A stretch of DNA of 64,000 nt, taken from assembly GCF_024055725.1 (NCBI RefSeq), contig NZ_JAMXMX010000003.1:310001-374000 (forward strand), in the 5' to 3' direction. Shown here piece by piece: positions 35,911 to 51,386 of the stretch. Positions within the stretch are counted from its first letter, which is position 1. Each line of letters starts with the position of its first letter. The notes beneath the pieces were generated by a model. That model searched no databases and had not been told where the DNA came from. It saw only the letters and a program-made list of their open reading frames with translations. The translations under genes and the position numbers were made by a program. Source of the stretch: Actinoallomurus spadix (GTDB taxonomy: Bacteria > Actinomycetota > Actinomycetes > Streptosporangiales > Streptosporangiaceae).

Positions 35911-37131
35911 TTACTTTAGCCGCCCGGCCACCTGATCCCATACGACGTCGGCGAGCGCCTCCTTCGAACCGCGCGGCACGTCGACGGACGCGCCGTCGGC
36001 CGAGAGGATCACGGCGGCGTTGTCGGGGGCGCCGAAGGTCAGCCGCTCCCCCACCTCGTTGACGACGAGCAGGTCACAGCCCTTGCGGGCGAGTTTCTCC
36101 CGGCCGTTGCGGAGCACGTCGTTCGTCTCGGCGGCGAAGCCGACGACCACCTGCCCGGGGCGGCGGGCGGTGACGAGCTCGACGAGGACATCGGGGTTCT
36201 TGACGAGGCGGATCGGCTCCGGCTCGGCCCCGTCCGTCTTCTTTATCTTGACGTCGCGGTAGCCGTCCGGCCGGAAGTCGGCCACCGCCGCGGCCATGAT
36301 CACGGCGTCGGCCTCGCCGGCCGCCTTGAGCACCGCGTCGCGCAGTTCGAGCGCGGATCCGACGCGCACGACCTCCGCGCCCGCCGGATCCGGCAGCGCG
36401 ACGTTCGCGGCGACCAGCGTGACCCGGGCGCCGCGCGCGAGCGCGGTCCGCGCGAGGGCGTAGCCCTGCAGCCCGGACGAACGGTTGCCGATGAACCGCA
36501 CCGGGTCGATGGGCTCGCGGGTGCCGCCCGCCGACACGACGACGTGACGGCCGGCGAGGTCGGCCGGCAGGTCCTTCCGCGCGAGGATCAGGCGGGCGGC
36601 GTCGAACAGCGCGTCCGGGTCGGGCAGCCGTCCCTTGCCGGAGTCGGCGCCCGTCAGCCGCCCGACGGCCGGCTCGATCACGACACACCCCCGGGAGCGC
36701 AGCGTCGCGACGTTGGCCTGGGTCGCGGGATGCTCCCACATCTCGGTGTGCATCGCGGGCGCGAACACGACCGGGCACCGGGCCGTCAGGAGGGTGTTGG
36801 TCAGCAGGTCGTCGGCGAGACCGTGCGCCGCCCTGGCGAGCAGGTCGGCGGTGGCCGGGGCGACGAAGACGAGGTCGGCGCCCTGCCCGAGGCGGACGTG
36901 CGGCACCTCGGCGACGCCCGACCAGACCTCGGTGGTCACGGGCTCGCCGGACAACGCGGCCCAGGTCGGCTCGCCGACGAAGCGCAACGCGTCACGCGTC
37001 GGGATGACCCGGACGTCGTGGCCGGACTCGGTCAGCCGCCGGAGCAGCTCGCAGACCTTGTACGCCGCGATGCCGCCGCCCACGCCGAGGAGCACGCGGG
37101 GCCGCCGGGACGGTGCCGGGACCTCGCTCAC
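35911..37131 (-). CDS. coaBC: phosphopantothenoylcysteine synthetase/decarboxylase
   Basis: 406 residues of the bifunctional coenzyme A enzyme. The N-terminal flavin-dependent CoaC half (about 1-190) has [39 protein letters not shown] and [20 protein letters not shown] (with the substrate-binding motif PAMHxxMW). The C-terminal CoaB half (about 195-400) has [40 protein letters not shown] and [20 protein letters not shown]. The start is GTG. It follows rpoZ in the conserved order after a 93-bp gap. Confidence 0.97.
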   Translation of the reverse strand: MSEVPAPSRRPRVLLGVGGGIAAYKVCELLRRLTESGHDVRVIPTRDALRFVGEPTWAALSGEPVTTEVWSGVAEVPHVRLGQGADLVFVAPATADLLARAAHGLADDLLTNTLLTARCPVVFAPAMHTEMWEHPATQANVATLRSRGCVVIEPAVGRLTGADSGKGRLPDPDALFDAARLILARKDLPADLAGRHVVVSAGGTREPIDPVRFIGNRSSGLQGYALARTALARGARVTLVAANVALPDPAGAEVVRVGSALELRDAVLKAAGEADAVIMAAAVADFRPDGYRDVKIKKTDGAEPEPIRLVKNPDVLVELVTARRPGQVVVGFAAETNDVLRNGREKLARKGCDLLVVNEVGERLTFGAPDNAAVILSADGASVDVPRGSKEALADVVWDQVAGRLK

Positions 37132-37224
37132 CGGCGGGCCCGTTCACCGGGCACGGTGTGACACCCGCGGGACGACGCCGGCGCGTCATGGGCGCGACGC
37201 GCCCCGGGGCCGCCGGAGGACAAC

Positions 37225-37491
37225 TCAGGCGCCTTCGATGGCCTCGGAGTGAAGCAGGCCCTCGCGGACCTCGCGCAGCGCGATCGACAGCGGCTTCTCC
37301 TGAACCTGGGTCTCCACCAGGGGACCGACGTACTCCAGGAGGCCCTCGCCGAGCTGGGCGTAGTAGGCGTTGATCTGGCGGGCCCGCTTGGCCCCCATGA
37401 TCACAAGGCTGTACTTGCTGTCAACGATCTTGAGAAGGTCGTCGATCGGCGGGTTGGTGATGCCTTCGGCACCAGGGGCATTCGATGCCAC
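37225..37491 (-). CDS. rpoZ: RNA polymerase omega subunit
   Basis: 88 residues from a GTG at 37491 with GGAAGG 7 nt upstream. The conserved core is [20 protein letters not shown] followed by [19 protein letters not shown], typical of omega, which helps assemble and stabilise the polymerase beta-prime subunit. The C-terminus [16 protein letters not shown] is the normal actinobacterial ending. Fourteen bases separate it from gmk. Confidence 0.96.
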   Translation of the reverse strand: MASNAPGAEGITNPPIDDLLKIVDSKYSLVIMGAKRARQINAYYAQLGEGLLEYVGPLVETQVQEKPLSIALREVREGLLHSEAIEGA

Positions 37492-37505
37492 TCCTGCGCC
37501 TTCCG

Positions 37506-38162
37506 CTAGTCGGAGTTCGGTGGTTGTGCAGCCAGCAAGGCTACCAGCTCGGCGCAGACGTCCTGGACCGACGTGTTGACCAGGGTGACGTCGAACTCCT
37601 TCTCGGCCGCCAGTTCGGTACGGGCGGCGTCGAGCCGGCGTTCGATCACCTCGGGCGGCTCGGTACCGCGGCCGACGAGACGGCGGACGAGCTCGTCCCA
37701 CGACGGCGGCGCGAGGAACACGAACAGCGCCTCCGGCATGGCCGCGTGCACCTGGCGGGCGCCCTGCAGGTCGATCTCGAGCAGGACCGGCACGCCGGCT
37801 TCGAGGTGCTCCTGCACCGCGCGGCGCGGCGTGCCGTAACGATTGCCCGCGAACTCGGCCCACTCGAGCAACTCCCCCTCGCCGACGAGCCGATCGAACT
37901 CGGCACCGTCGACGAAGAAGTAGTGCACACCGTGCACCTCGCCAGGACGAGGGGCACGAGTTGTCACCGAGACCGACAGCCACACCTCCGGGTGGGCACG
38001 CCGGATCTCGGCGACGACCGTGCTCTTGCCGACGCCGGACGGCCCGGAGAGGACCGTCAGGCGCCTGGACGGGATGGAGCCGCCCGCCACGGGGGTGGCG
38101 GAACCGGCCGCGGCGGTCTGCCCGCCGCGCCCGTCCGAGGCGAGTCGATCAGCGATTTCCAC
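37506..38162 (-). CDS. gmk: guanylate kinase
   Basis: Phosphorylates GMP to GDP. The P-loop is [19 protein letters not shown], followed by [20 protein letters not shown] (GMP binding), [20 protein letters not shown] and the lid region. The start is uncertain: an in-frame GTG at 38162 ([11 protein letters not shown]) overlaps the last 14 bp of mihF and gives 218 residues with about 37 extra N-terminal residues before the P-loop domain; the ribosome site is weak, so coupling to mihF is likely. Confidence 0.95.
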   Translation of the reverse strand: MEIADRLASDGRGGQTAAAGSATPVAGGSIPSRRLTVLSGPSGVGKSTVVAEIRRAHPEVWLSVSVTTRAPRPGEVHGVHYFFVDGAEFDRLVGEGELLEWAEFAGNRYGTPRRAVQEHLEAGVPVLLEIDLQGARQVHAAMPEALFVFLAPPSWDELVRRLVGRGTEPPEVIERRLDAARTELAAEKEFDVTLVNTSVQDVCAELVALLAAQPPNSD

Positions 38163-38475
38163 CGCCGCCGAACTCACGCTCGAGAGCGGCGCGCTGGTTG
38201 GCGCCGAGACCCCGCACGCGGCGGGACTCGGCGATACCGAGCCGCTCCATGATCTGCTTGGCACGGACCTTGCCGACGCCAGGCAGGGACTCCAGCAGAG
38301 CCGACACCTTCATCTTGCCGATGACGTCGTCGGCCTGCCCATCCTTCAGAACCTCAGCGAGGGAGGTACCCCCGTGCTTGAGCCGGTCTTTGACCTCGGC
38401 ACGCTCTTTGCGAGCCTTTGCAGCCTTTTCCAGGGCTGCGGCGCGCTGTTCAGGGGTTAGGGGCGGAAGCGCCAC
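38149..38475 (-). CDS. mihF: integration host factor, actinobacterial type
   Basis: 108 residues from a GTG with GAGGTGA upstream. The protein starts [20 protein letters not shown], has a long basic helix, then the helix-hairpin-helix-like DNA-binding region [20 protein letters not shown] and [20 protein letters not shown]. mIHF is a nucleoid protein required for nucleoid organisation, unrelated to enterobacterial IHF. It is upstream of gmk in the conserved order, with its promoter in the AT-richer stretch at 38490-38640. Confidence 0.96.
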   Translation of the reverse strand: MALPPLTPEQRAAALEKAAKARKERAEVKDRLKHGGTSLAEVLKDGQADDVIGKMKVSALLESLPGVGKVRAKQIMERLGIAESRRVRGLGANQRAALEREFGGGGNR

Positions 38476-38824
38476 GCCGGGTCACCTCGTGTTTCCACTC
38501 GATTGAGTCGGACGGCTTGGGAACCTAGCGAGTTCAGGGCCCATAAAGCAACGTGAAAGGCCATATAGCCCTGTTTTAAGTTACGGATGTCACTCTATGC
38601 GTCGTCCTCATCACTCACTGTATTGAAAGTAGGGGGTTCTTACACCCCGAACCGTACGACGGCCTGGCGTTTCTTGCGAGGGGAAAACGATGCAGTCAAG
38701 CGATCCCGACACCCGCCGCCGGACCCCGTTCGCCACGCGACCGGATCGGCCGTCCACCGGCCCGGCGTTCGGCGTCCATGGCGACGTCCCCGGCGGCGCC
38801 CCGCCGTGTGGCCGGTCCGGCCGG
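38476..38824. other. mihF upstream region, no gene
   Basis: The 5' half (38490-38650) is clearly richer in A/T than its surroundings and probably carries the mihF promoter(s); TTTATG and TATGGC hexamers occur on the minus strand, but no single promoter can be fixed. The rest (38650-38824) is very GC-rich and holds no ORF with a ribosome site. Confidence 0.55.
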
Positions 38825-39018
38825 CCACCCGTACGGCGGTGCGCGCGCTGAGCCGGCGTAGCGGCGGGCGCCGCCAGGCCGGGCCCGTCAGACCCCCGGT
38901 ACGGCGGTGCGCACGCTGAACCGACGTGACGGCGCGCCCCGCCGCATCGGGCCCGTCAGACCCCCGGTACGGCAATGCGCACTGAACCAGTGTGCGGCGC
39001 GCCCTGCCGCGTCGGGAT
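38825..39018. repeat. three degenerate 68-bp tandem repeats between mihF and pyrF
   Basis: Units start near 38825, 38893 and 38961; the shared GTACGG lies at 38831, 38899 and 38967, a period of 68 bp. Units 2 and 3 share CCCCCGGTACGGC and GGCGCGCCC blocks, and units 1 and 2 share GTACGGCGGTGCGC. Each ends with a GGGCCCGTCAGA-like or equivalent segment. The third unit runs up to the pyrF stop. No coding is apparent. Confidence 0.75.
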
Positions 39019-39716
39019 CAGGCCGCGCCGGTGCGGCGGAGCGCCGCCGCGATGCCCGCCGCCGCCGCGCCCGGGTCCGGGGCGCCGGTGATGGGCCGGC
39101 CGATGACGAGGAGGTCGGCTCCGGCCGCGAGGGCCTCCTCGGGGGTGGCGACCCGCGCCTGGTCCTGTGTCGCGGCGCCCGCGGGCCGTACGCCCGGCGT
39201 GATGAGCGTGATGTCCGGACCGACCTCCGCCCGGACGTCCGCGACCTCCCGGGGGGAGCACACGAGCGCCTGGGCCCCCGCTCCGACCGCGAGAGCCGCC
39301 ATACGGCGCACGACGTCGGAGGCCGACCCCTCGAGTCCCAGCCCGGCCAGATCGGCCTCTGAGAGCGACGTGAGGACCGTGACGGCCGCGATCTTGGTCT
39401 GCGGGGCCGCCTCGACGGCCGCGCGGATCATGGCGGCGCCTCCGCCGGCGTGCACGGTGAGGTACGCCGGCTTGAGCCGGGACACCGCGTGCGCGGCACC
39501 CGCGACGGTCGCCGGGATGTCGTGCAGCTTCAGGTCGAGGAAGACCTTGACGCCGCTGGCGCCGCGGACGCTGGCGACGACGTCGGGGCCGTACCGCAGG
39601 TACAGTTCCAGGCCGACCTTGACGGTGCTGACGTGCGGGGTGACCAGCGCGGCCCAGCGCGCGGCGGTCTCGAGGTCCGCCGCGTCGAGGGCGACGGCGA
39701 TGGGAGCGGTGTTCAC
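39018..39716 (-). CDS. pyrF: orotidine-5'-phosphate decarboxylase
   Basis: 232 residues of the final UMP-forming enzyme. The catalytic region is VKVFLDLKLHDIPATVAGAA near 56 with the Asp-x-Lys-x-x-Asp motif (DLKLHD), followed by AVTVLTSLSEADLAGLG, TLITPGVRPAG and LLVIGRPITGAPDPG. It is the type 2 (actinobacterial and mycobacterial-like) enzyme. Start is GTG overlapping the pyrD stop (GTGA). Last gene of the pyr operon. Confidence 0.97.
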   Translation of the reverse strand: MNTAPIAVALDAADLETAARWAALVTPHVSTVKVGLELYLRYGPDVVASVRGASGVKVFLDLKLHDIPATVAGAAHAVSRLKPAYLTVHAGGGAAMIRAAVEAAPQTKIAAVTVLTSLSEADLAGLGLEGSASDVVRRMAALAVGAGAQALVCSPREVADVRAEVGPDITLITPGVRPAGAATQDQARVATPEEALAAGADLLVIGRPITGAPDPGAAAAGIAAALRRTGAA

Positions 39717-40741
39717 TGGCTGGTCTCCTGTTCGATCGGCTCGGCCCCGCCCGCGCCGGCGGTGTCCCCGGCGACCGTCAGGCCGACGTTGGGGTCGATG
39801 CGGCGGTGGAGGCTCCCCGCCGGCTTGTGCGCGAGCCCCACGACGTCGGCGAGCCGGTCGATGCCGCGCTCCTTCAACGCCCCCTCGAGCTCGCGCAGGA
39901 CCCGTGCGCACGCGGACGGGTCGTGCAGGGTGGCCGTGCCCACGGCGACGGCCGAGGCGCCCGCCAGGACGAACTCCAGGGCGTCCAGGCCGGTCCGGAT
40001 CCCGCCGATCCCGACGATGGGCACCTCCGGCAGCGCGGCGTGCACCTGGTAGACGCAGCGGACCGCCACGGGGCGGATCGCCGGCCCGGACAGCTCGCCG
40101 GTGACGCCGGCGAGCGCGGGGCGGAGCGTGGTCGTGTCGATGGCCATGCCGTGCAGCGTGTTGATCATCGACAGGCCGTCGGCTCCGGCGTCGGCGCACG
40201 CCATGGCGACGCCGACGATGTCGGTGACGTCGGCCGACAGCTTGGCCAGGACGGGGATCCGGCGGGGGGCGCTCGCGCGCACGGCGCGCACGAGGCGCGC
40301 GGCGGCCGACGGGTGGGCCGCGAACGTCGAGCCCCGGTTCTCGACGTCGGGACACGAGAGGTTGATCTCCACGGCGGCGACGCCGGGCGCGTCACCGAGC
40401 AGGCGGGCCACCTCGGTGTACTCCCGCACGCTGCCGCCGGCGATCGACACGATGACGCGGGCGTCCCGCTCGGCCAGCCAGGGCAGGTCGCGGCTCAGGA
40501 ACGTCTCGATGCCCGGGCCCTGCAGCCCGGCGGCGTTCAGGACGCCGGAGGGCGTCTCGGCGAGCCGGGGCCCGGGTCGGCCGGCGCGCGGCTGCGGGGT
40601 GAGGGACGGCGTCACGAGGGCGCCGAGGCGGCCGACGTCGAAGAAGCGGCCGAGTTCGCGGCCGGTCCCGCCGCAGCCGGCCGCGGTCAGCACCGGGTTC
40701 GGCAGTGTGAGCCCGCCGAGGCGGGTCTCCAGGTTCGTCAT
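39713..40741 (-). CDS. pyrD: dihydroorotate dehydrogenase, class 1B catalytic subunit
   Basis: 342 residues; FMN-binding TIM barrel. Key segments are LPNPVLTAAGCGGTGRELG, SLTPQPRAGRPGPRLAETPS, AAVEINLSCPDVENRG near 135, ADAGADGLSMINTLHGMAID and GIGGIRTGLDALEFVLAGAS. Pairing with the PyrK electron-transfer subunit shows it is the NAD-linked class 1B type and not the membrane class 2 type. The ATG overlaps the pyrK stop by 4 bp. The C-terminal tail past residue 315 (PNVGLTVAGDTAGAGG) is longer than in many homologues. Confidence 0.95.
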   Translation of the reverse strand: MTNLETRLGGLTLPNPVLTAAGCGGTGRELGRFFDVGRLGALVTPSLTPQPRAGRPGPRLAETPSGVLNAAGLQGPGIETFLSRDLPWLAERDARVIVSIAGGSVREYTEVARLLGDAPGVAAVEINLSCPDVENRGSTFAAHPSAAARLVRAVRASAPRRIPVLAKLSADVTDIVGVAMACADAGADGLSMINTLHGMAIDTTTLRPALAGVTGELSGPAIRPVAVRCVYQVHAALPEVPIVGIGGIRTGLDALEFVLAGASAVAVGTATLHDPSACARVLRELEGALKERGIDRLADVVGLAHKPAGSLHRRIDPNVGLTVAGDTAGAGGAEPIEQETSQ

Positions 40742-41612
40742 GACAGGCTTCCGGGGAGCACCGAGCGGGGGGCGCCGTAGGCGTCGAACGGGATCGTGCC
40801 GAGGTCGTCCCAGCGGACCCGCTCGCCGCGGAACACCGGGCCCTCCACGCAGGAGCGCGCCATGTGGGTGACGCCCTCGTCGTCGATGACGGGGAGCACG
40901 CAGGCCTGGCAGACCCCGGTGCCGCAGGACATCGGCTCCTCGACCGCCACCTGCACGGGCAGGTCGTATCGGACGGCGATCCGCGACACCGCCCGCAGCG
41001 TCTCGGTCGGGCCGCAGGCGTACACCACCTCGGCGGCGGCCTCCTCCACCACGGCGGCCACGAGGTCCTCGGGGCGGCCCCGGTGGCCGAGCGAGCCGTC
41101 CTCGGTGACGACGGACGTGGAGTCGCCGACCCGGCGCGCCGCGCGCGTGCCGTACACGTGCTCGGACTCGGCGCCGCCGAGCACGAAGTGGACCGCGCAC
41201 TCGCGCTGGCGGAGCACGGCGGCGAGGGGGAACAGCGCCGCCCCCGAGTGCCCCTCCCCGACGAGGACGCAGCGCACGGGGTGGCGCGGCAGCGGGAAGG
41301 GGCGGCCGAGCGGGCCCGCGACGTCGAGGATGTCGCGCGGGCGCAGCGCTGCCAGCCACTGCGTGCCGGTGCCGCGCACCGCGAAGACGATCTCGACGGT
41401 GCCGCCGTAGTCGGGCTTGACCTCGCGGACGAAGAAGCAGCGCCGCGTCAGCATGCTCGACCGTTCACCGCCGACGGCCAGGGCGACGAACTGCCCTGGC
41501 CGGAAGCGTTCGGCGATGCCCGGGGCCACCAGCGTCATCGCGTGGTAGGCCCCGGTCCGCCGGATCGTCAGGACCGTTCCGGGCACCTGTACCGGTGCGA
41601 CCGGTGAGTCGG

Positions 41613-41616
<4 letters not shown>
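40738..41616 (-). CDS. pyrK: dihydroorotate dehydrogenase electron-transfer subunit
   Basis: 292 residues of the ferredoxin-reductase-like subunit. The FAD domain has [19 protein letters not shown]; the NAD domain has [20 protein letters not shown] and [17 protein letters not shown]; the C-terminal [2Fe-2S] site is [20 protein letters not shown] with the fourth Cys in [10 protein letters not shown]. It passes electrons from dihydroorotate via PyrD to NAD. Overlaps both neighbours by 4 bp. Confidence 0.94.
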
Positions 41617-44950
<3,334 letters not shown>

Positions 44951-44951
<1 letters not shown>

Positions 44952-45148
44952 CAGGTTCCCTGTCCGGAGGCGACCGCGACGGCCACGAGGGCCAGCACGG
45001 TCAGGGCGGCGGCGACGGTGGTGAGGATGAGGGCCAGCGGTGTCGGGGGCCGGGCCCGTACGACGGCGTCGTTCGGGTCGACGGGCACGTGGCCGTGGGA
45101 CGCGGTGTCCGAGGCGTGGTCCGCCTCGTGGCCGGATACGTCGGTCAT
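44951..45148 (-). CDS. small single-pass membrane protein between carA and carB, 65 aa
   Basis: The ATG at 45148 has an ideal ribosome site (GAAGGAGGG). The protein has a hydrophilic, His/Asp-rich N-terminus ([20 protein letters not shown]) and a C-terminal hydrophobic helix of about 24 residues starting [19 protein letters not shown]. It lies inside the pyr operon, with its stop overlapping the carB start by 1 bp. Small proteins of this kind occur here in related genomes, but I do not know the function; a membrane tether or regulator is possible. Confidence 0.8.
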
Positions 45149-45188
45149 GAACCCTCCTTCGTCGGAGGAGAGACCAGAGGCGCTGCGC

Positions 45189-46304
45189 TCATGAACGGTC
45201 CATGAGGTCGCAGAAGCGGTCGAACAGGCCCGTCGCGTCGTGCGGGCCCGGGGCGGCCTCGGGGTGGTACTGCACGCTGAACGCGGGCCGGTCGAGCAGC
45301 CGCAGCCCCTCGACGACGCCGTCGTTGAGGTCGACGTGGCTGACCTCGGCGCGGCCGAACGGCGTGTCGAACGGGCCGTCCAGCGGCGCCTCCACCGCGA
45401 ACCCGTGGTTGTGGCTCGTGATGTGCACCCGGCCGTTGGCACGGTCCTGCACCGGCTGGTTCACGCCGCGGTGGCCGAAGCGCAGCTTGTACGTGCCGAG
45501 GCCCAGCGCCCGGCCCAGCATCTGGTTGCCGAGGCAGATGCCGAACACCGGCGTGCCGCCGTCCAGGACCCCGCGCATGGACTCGACCGCGTAGCCACAG
45601 GCGGCCGGGTCGCCCGGCCCGTTGCTGTAGAAGACCCCGTCCGGCTCGAGGGCGAGGATCTCCTCGGCGGTCACGGTCGCGGGCAGGACGTGCACCTCGC
45701 AGCCCCGCTCGGCCATGCGCCGGGGCGTCATCGCCTTGATGCCCAGGTCGATCGCCGCCACCCGGTGACGCACCTCGCCCTCGGGCCGCACGACGTACGG
45801 CTCGGGCGTGGACACGACGCGGGCCAGGTCGGCGCCGATCATGTCGGGGCTGTCCAGCACGCGCTCCAGGAGCGCCTGCGGGTCGGTCTCGGTCGTGCTC
45901 ACGCCGGCCCGCATGGCGCCCTTGTCCCGGAGGTGCCGGGTGAGCGCGCGCGTGCCGTTGATCGCGATGCCGACGACGCCGTAGTCGCGCAGCTCGTCGT
46001 CGAGCGAACGGCGGGCCCGCCAGTTCGACACGACCCGCGACGGCTCACGGACGACGTACCCGGCGACCTGGACGCGGCCGGACTCGGGGTCCTCGTCGTT
46101 GACGCCGGTGTTGCCGATGTGCGGCGCGGTCATCGTGACGATCTGCCGGTGGTACGACGGGTCGGTCAGGGTCTCCTGGTAGCCCGTCATCCCGGTGTTG
46201 AAGACGATCTCCCCGAACGCCTCTCCCTCGGCCCCGTACGCGGTGCCGTGGAAGGTCCGGCCGTCCTCCAGGACGAGCAGCGCCGGCTTGGTCGCGCGAT
46301 TCAA
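45189..46304 (-). CDS. carA: carbamoyl-phosphate synthase small subunit
   Basis: 371 residues of the glutaminase. The N-terminal CPSase domain has [20 protein letters not shown] and [20 protein letters not shown]; the C-terminal class I glutaminase has [18 protein letters not shown] with the nucleophile Cys and [14 protein letters not shown] and [14 protein letters not shown] with the catalytic His and Glu. Start chosen is TTG at 46304 because it overlaps the pyrC stop as TTGA, as elsewhere in the operon; AAGGGAAACC lies upstream. Supplies ammonia to CarB. Confidence 0.96.
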   Translation of the reverse strand: MNRATKPALLVLEDGRTFHGTAYGAEGEAFGEIVFNTGMTGYQETLTDPSYHRQIVTMTAPHIGNTGVNDEDPESGRVQVAGYVVREPSRVVSNWRARRSLDDELRDYGVVGIAINGTRALTRHLRDKGAMRAGVSTTETDPQALLERVLDSPDMIGADLARVVSTPEPYVVRPEGEVRHRVAAIDLGIKAMTPRRMAERGCEVHVLPATVTAEEILALEPDGVFYSNGPGDPAACGYAVESMRGVLDGGTPVFGICLGNQMLGRALGLGTYKLRFGHRGVNQPVQDRANGRVHITSHNHGFAVEAPLDGPFDTPFGRAEVSHVDLNDGVVEGLRLLDRPAFSVQYHPEAAPGPHDATGLFDRFCDLMDRS

Positions 46305-47580
46305 ATCGGTTTCCCTTCCAGAACGGTGGGACGGCCGCGCAGGAACGTCGCCTGCACCCGGCCCGGCAACTCCAGCCCGGCGAACGGCGTGTTCCGGCTC
46401 TTCGAGACGAAGCCCCCCGGATCGACCACCGTGCGCACGGACGGGTCGTACAACGTCAGATTCGCCGGGGCGCCGACCTCGATCGGGCGGCCCTGGCCAC
46501 TCAGGCGGCCGATGCGCGCCGGGCGGACCGCCATGCGGTCCGCGACGCCGGCCCAGTCGAGCAGACCGGTCTCGACCATGGCCTCGTGCACCACCGACAG
46601 GGCCGTCTCCAGCCCGATCATGCCCATCGCCGCCGGCGCCCACTCGGTCTCCTTGGCCTCGGCCGGGTGCGGGGCGTGGTCGGTGGCGACACAGTCGATC
46701 GTGCCGTCGGCGAGCGCCTCACGCAGCGCCTCGACGTCGGCCTTGGTCCGCAGCGGCGGGTTCACCTTGTAGACGGGGTCGTACGTCTCGGCGAGCTCGT
46801 CGGTCAGCAGCAGGTGATGCGGGGTGACCTCCGCGGTGACCTGCCAGCCCTTGCTCTTCGCCCACCGGATGATCTCCACCGAGCCGGCGGTCGAGACGTG
46901 GCAGACGTGCAGCCGGGACCCGACGTGCGCGGCGAGCAGGCAGTCGCGCGCGATGATCGCCTCCTCGGCGACGGCGGGCCAGCCCGCCAGGCCGAGCCGC
47001 CCGGACACCTCGCCCTCGTTCATCTGCGCGTGCTCGGTGAGCCGGGGCTCCTGCGCGTGCTGCGCGACCACGCCGTCGAACGCCTTGACGTACTCCAGCG
47101 CGCGGCGCATCAGCACCGCGTCGGACACGCAGTGCCCGTCGTCGGAGAACACCCGCACCCGCGCCGCCGAGTCGGCCATCGCGCCGAGCTCGGCGAGGCG
47201 CTCGCCCTCCAGTCCGCGGGTGACCGCGCCGACCGGGTGGACGTCGCAGTGGCCGGCCTCGCGGCCGAGCCGCCAGACCTGCTCGACGACGCCGGCCGTG
47301 TCGGCCACCGGCTCGGTGTTGGCCATGGCGTGCACGGCCGTGTAGCCGCCGGCCGCCGCGGCGCGCGTGCCGCTCTCGACCGTCTCGGCGTCCTCCCGGC
47401 CGGGCTCGCGCAGGTGGGTGTGCAGGTCGACCAGGCCCGGCAGCGCGATCAGCCCGTCGGCGTCGACCACCGTGGCCTCCCGCGCCGTCAGGCCGGTGCC
47501 GACCTCGGCGACGACGCCGTCACGGACCAGGATGTCGGCGGGCGCGCCGCCGAGGATCCGCGCGCCCTTGATGAGGTGCG

Positions 47581-47584
<4 letters not shown>
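46301..47584 (-). CDS. pyrC: dihydroorotase
   Basis: 427 residues of the zinc amidohydrolase. Metal site motifs are [20 protein letters not shown] near 50, [20 protein letters not shown] near 225 and [19 protein letters not shown] near 295. It cyclises carbamoyl aspartate to dihydroorotate. The start is a GTG overlapping the pyrB stop (GTGA), and its stop overlaps the carA TTG start. It is a type I DHOase as in related actinomycetes. Confidence 0.97.
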
Positions 47585-49675
<2,091 letters not shown>

Positions 49676-50170
49676 ATGCCGTCTGAATACGCTAAGGCTC
49701 TCGGCGCGAGGCTTCGCGCCATCCGCACCCAGCAGGGCCTGTCCCTGCACGGCGTGGAGGAGAAATCCCGTGGCCGCTGGAAGGCCGTCGTCGTGGGTTC
49801 GTACGAGCGGGGCGACCGCGCCGTCACCGTTCAGAAGCTGGCCGAGCTCGCCGAGTTCTACGGCGTGCCGGTGTCCGAGTTGCTCCCCGGCGGAGCCGCG
49901 CCGAGCCCCCTGGGCCCGACGCCGAAGCTCGTGATCGATCTCGAGCGACTCCAGCAGCTTCCGAAGGACAAGGCCGGTCCACTCGCCCGTTACGCCGCGA
50001 CGATCCAAAGCCAGCGGGGCGACTACAACGGAAAGGTCCTGTCCATCCGGCAGGAGGATCTGCGTTCGCTCGCGGTGATCTACGACAAGTCACCGACGGA
50101 GCTCACCGAGGAACTCATCGGCTGGGGCGTCCTCGACCCCGAGGCGCGCCGCGCGGTCGAAGCGTTCTGA
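49676..50170 (+). CDS. bldD: BldD, c-di-GMP-responsive master regulator of development
   Basis: 164 residues, nearly the whole length of Streptomyces BldD. N-terminal helix-turn-helix: MPSEYAKALGARLRAIRTQQ, GLSLHGVEEKSRGRWKAVVV and GSYERGDRAVTVQKLAELAE. The C-terminal domain has the c-di-GMP site RGDYNGKVLSIRQED, keeping the RxD and RxxD residues (R, D, R, D). c-di-GMP tetramer drives dimerisation, and BldD then represses sporulation genes in vegetative growth. The gene is divergent from pyrR. Its presence marks the organism as an actinomycete with a developmental programme of this type. Confidence 0.97.
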   Translation: MPSEYAKALGARLRAIRTQQGLSLHGVEEKSRGRWKAVVVGSYERGDRAVTVQKLAELAEFYGVPVSELLPGGAAPSPLGPTPKLVIDLERLQQLPKDKAGPLARYAATIQSQRGDYNGKVLSIRQEDLRSLAVIYDKSPTELTEELIGWGVLDPEARRAVEAF

Positions 50171-50228
50171 TCCCCCTCCCGGTCCACGCGGCCCTCCCCT
50201 GAGCCGCCGCATGACCGATGTTCGTGAC

Positions 50229-50261
50229 GAAACCCGTCCGGAACCCCACCGGACGGGTTTC
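50229..50261. terminator. strong hairpin terminator after bldD
   Basis: GAAACCCGTCCGG and CCGGACGGGTTTC form a 13-bp perfect stem around AACCCCA; the stem's 3' end supplies TTTCTT on the plus strand. It lies 58 bp past the bldD stop. Confidence 0.9.
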
Positions 50262-50651
50262 TTCATGCTCCGTCAGCGCCGCCCGCGCGCACCCGCGCCC
50301 GCGGCCCGCACCCCGGCCCCCACGGCAGTACACCGCCGGTCGGACGCACTGTTCGCCGCCGCGGTGGTCACATCGCCGCCGTCGTTGACGTGCGATGACC
50401 GGTTCGGCGGGTTCGGCGGGTCAACGCCGACGTCAATGTGGCCGACCGATCCTGCCGGCACGCCTCTTGCACACCCTTCGGCGCGAAGCGATCGGCATCC
50501 GGCCTGGCCACGGTCTCTCGTTCGCGTGCAGGGACGTGGACATGCCGCGCGCCGCGCCGCGCGGGGCCCGCCGTTCGGGGGGAGGTCACGGCGGGTCCCG
50601 CGGGCGTCGACCGGGGCTCCCGCGCCTACGGAGCCCCTTTTCGGGAGGGTC
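50262..50651. other. intergenic stretch with no clear protein gene
   Basis: This 390-bp region between the bldD terminator and the HEPN gene has no ORF with both a ribosome site and family-like sequence. It ends with a plus-strand hairpin plus T-run (see 50613-50641), so it may produce an RNA or be the far end of unknown transcription. Confidence 0.5.
50613..50641. terminator. hairpin with T-run, mainly plus strand
   Basis: GGGGCTCC-CGCGCCTAC-GGAGCCCC followed by TTTT gives a standard intrinsic terminator in the plus direction, 11 bp before the stop of the minus-strand HEPN gene. It may serve that gene too. No annotated plus-strand gene ends here. Confidence 0.75.
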
Positions 50652-51104
50652 TCAGCCGGCGGCCGGCAGCATGGGCTGGCCGGGGACGCCGAGGGTGGTC
50701 TCGACCAGCGACACGAAGATCTCCGCATCGTGCAGCAGTTCGTCGGCCTCGGCCGCGGTGACCGCGCGGGGCAGGCCGGCCTCCGCGGCGGCACGTTTGC
50801 CGGCACCGGCGGCGAAGAACGCCGCCCACTCGCGCAGCGCGGGCTCGGCCTCGGGCAGCAGCACCCAGACACTGCGCGGTCTGCCGCGCGTCCGGGAGTC
50901 CGGGTCGGCGCGCTCGGCGAGCACGGCGGCGGCGGCGCGCAGCGCCGCGAGGTGCGCCGCGACGTAGCGCAGCGCCGGGGCGGCCGACTCGGCGGCCTCG
51001 ATCAGCCCGCGGCGTGCCGTCTGGAGGAGTGACATCGCCGATGCGGCGGGCCTGCGCCGGGGTGCCGGACTCGGCGGGACGGAAGTTGACGACCTTGCGG
51101 ACAT
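50652..51104 (-). CDS. SAV_6107-like HEPN-domain protein
   Basis: 150 residues from the ATG at 51104, which has an optimal ribosome site (GGAAGGAGG, 6 nt upstream). About 25 disordered residues precede the helical domain: LLQTARRGLIEAAESAAPAL, RYVAAHLAALRAAAAVLAER, EPALREWAAFFAAGAGKRAA and AVTAAEADELLHDAEIFVSL. This matches the actinomycete SAV_6107 HEPN family. HEPN proteins are often RNases or nucleotide-binding partners; the catalytic RxxxxH motif is not obvious here. Function unknown. Confidence 0.8.
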   Translation of the reverse strand: MSARSSTSVPPSPAPRRRPAASAMSLLQTARRGLIEAAESAAPALRYVAAHLAALRAAAAVLAERADPDSRTRGRPRSVWVLLPEAEPALREWAAFFAAGAGKRAAAEAGLPRAVTAAEADELLHDAEIFVSLVETTLGVPGQPMLPAAG

Positions 51105-51386
51105 GACATGCCTCCTTCCGCTGGGCGGGCCCGAGGGCCCAGGGGAGGCCGGGCGAAGCGCTTCCCCTCGCCCCGCCCGGCCGTCGCATCCCGCCCGGCA
51201 TCGCGCTGCCCGCGAGACGATCCCCTCGGCGCGGGCCGCGAGTCCCGCGCCGTACTCGAACACAGGTTCGAGCATGCATCTCAGTAAAGCGGCCGCGACA
51301 TCATTCGTCAACGTGTTCGAATAGGTGTGTCCTCGCAGTTCGAAACCCCTTACCTCGCTCCCCGCCACGAGCCGTAAGGTGCTCCC

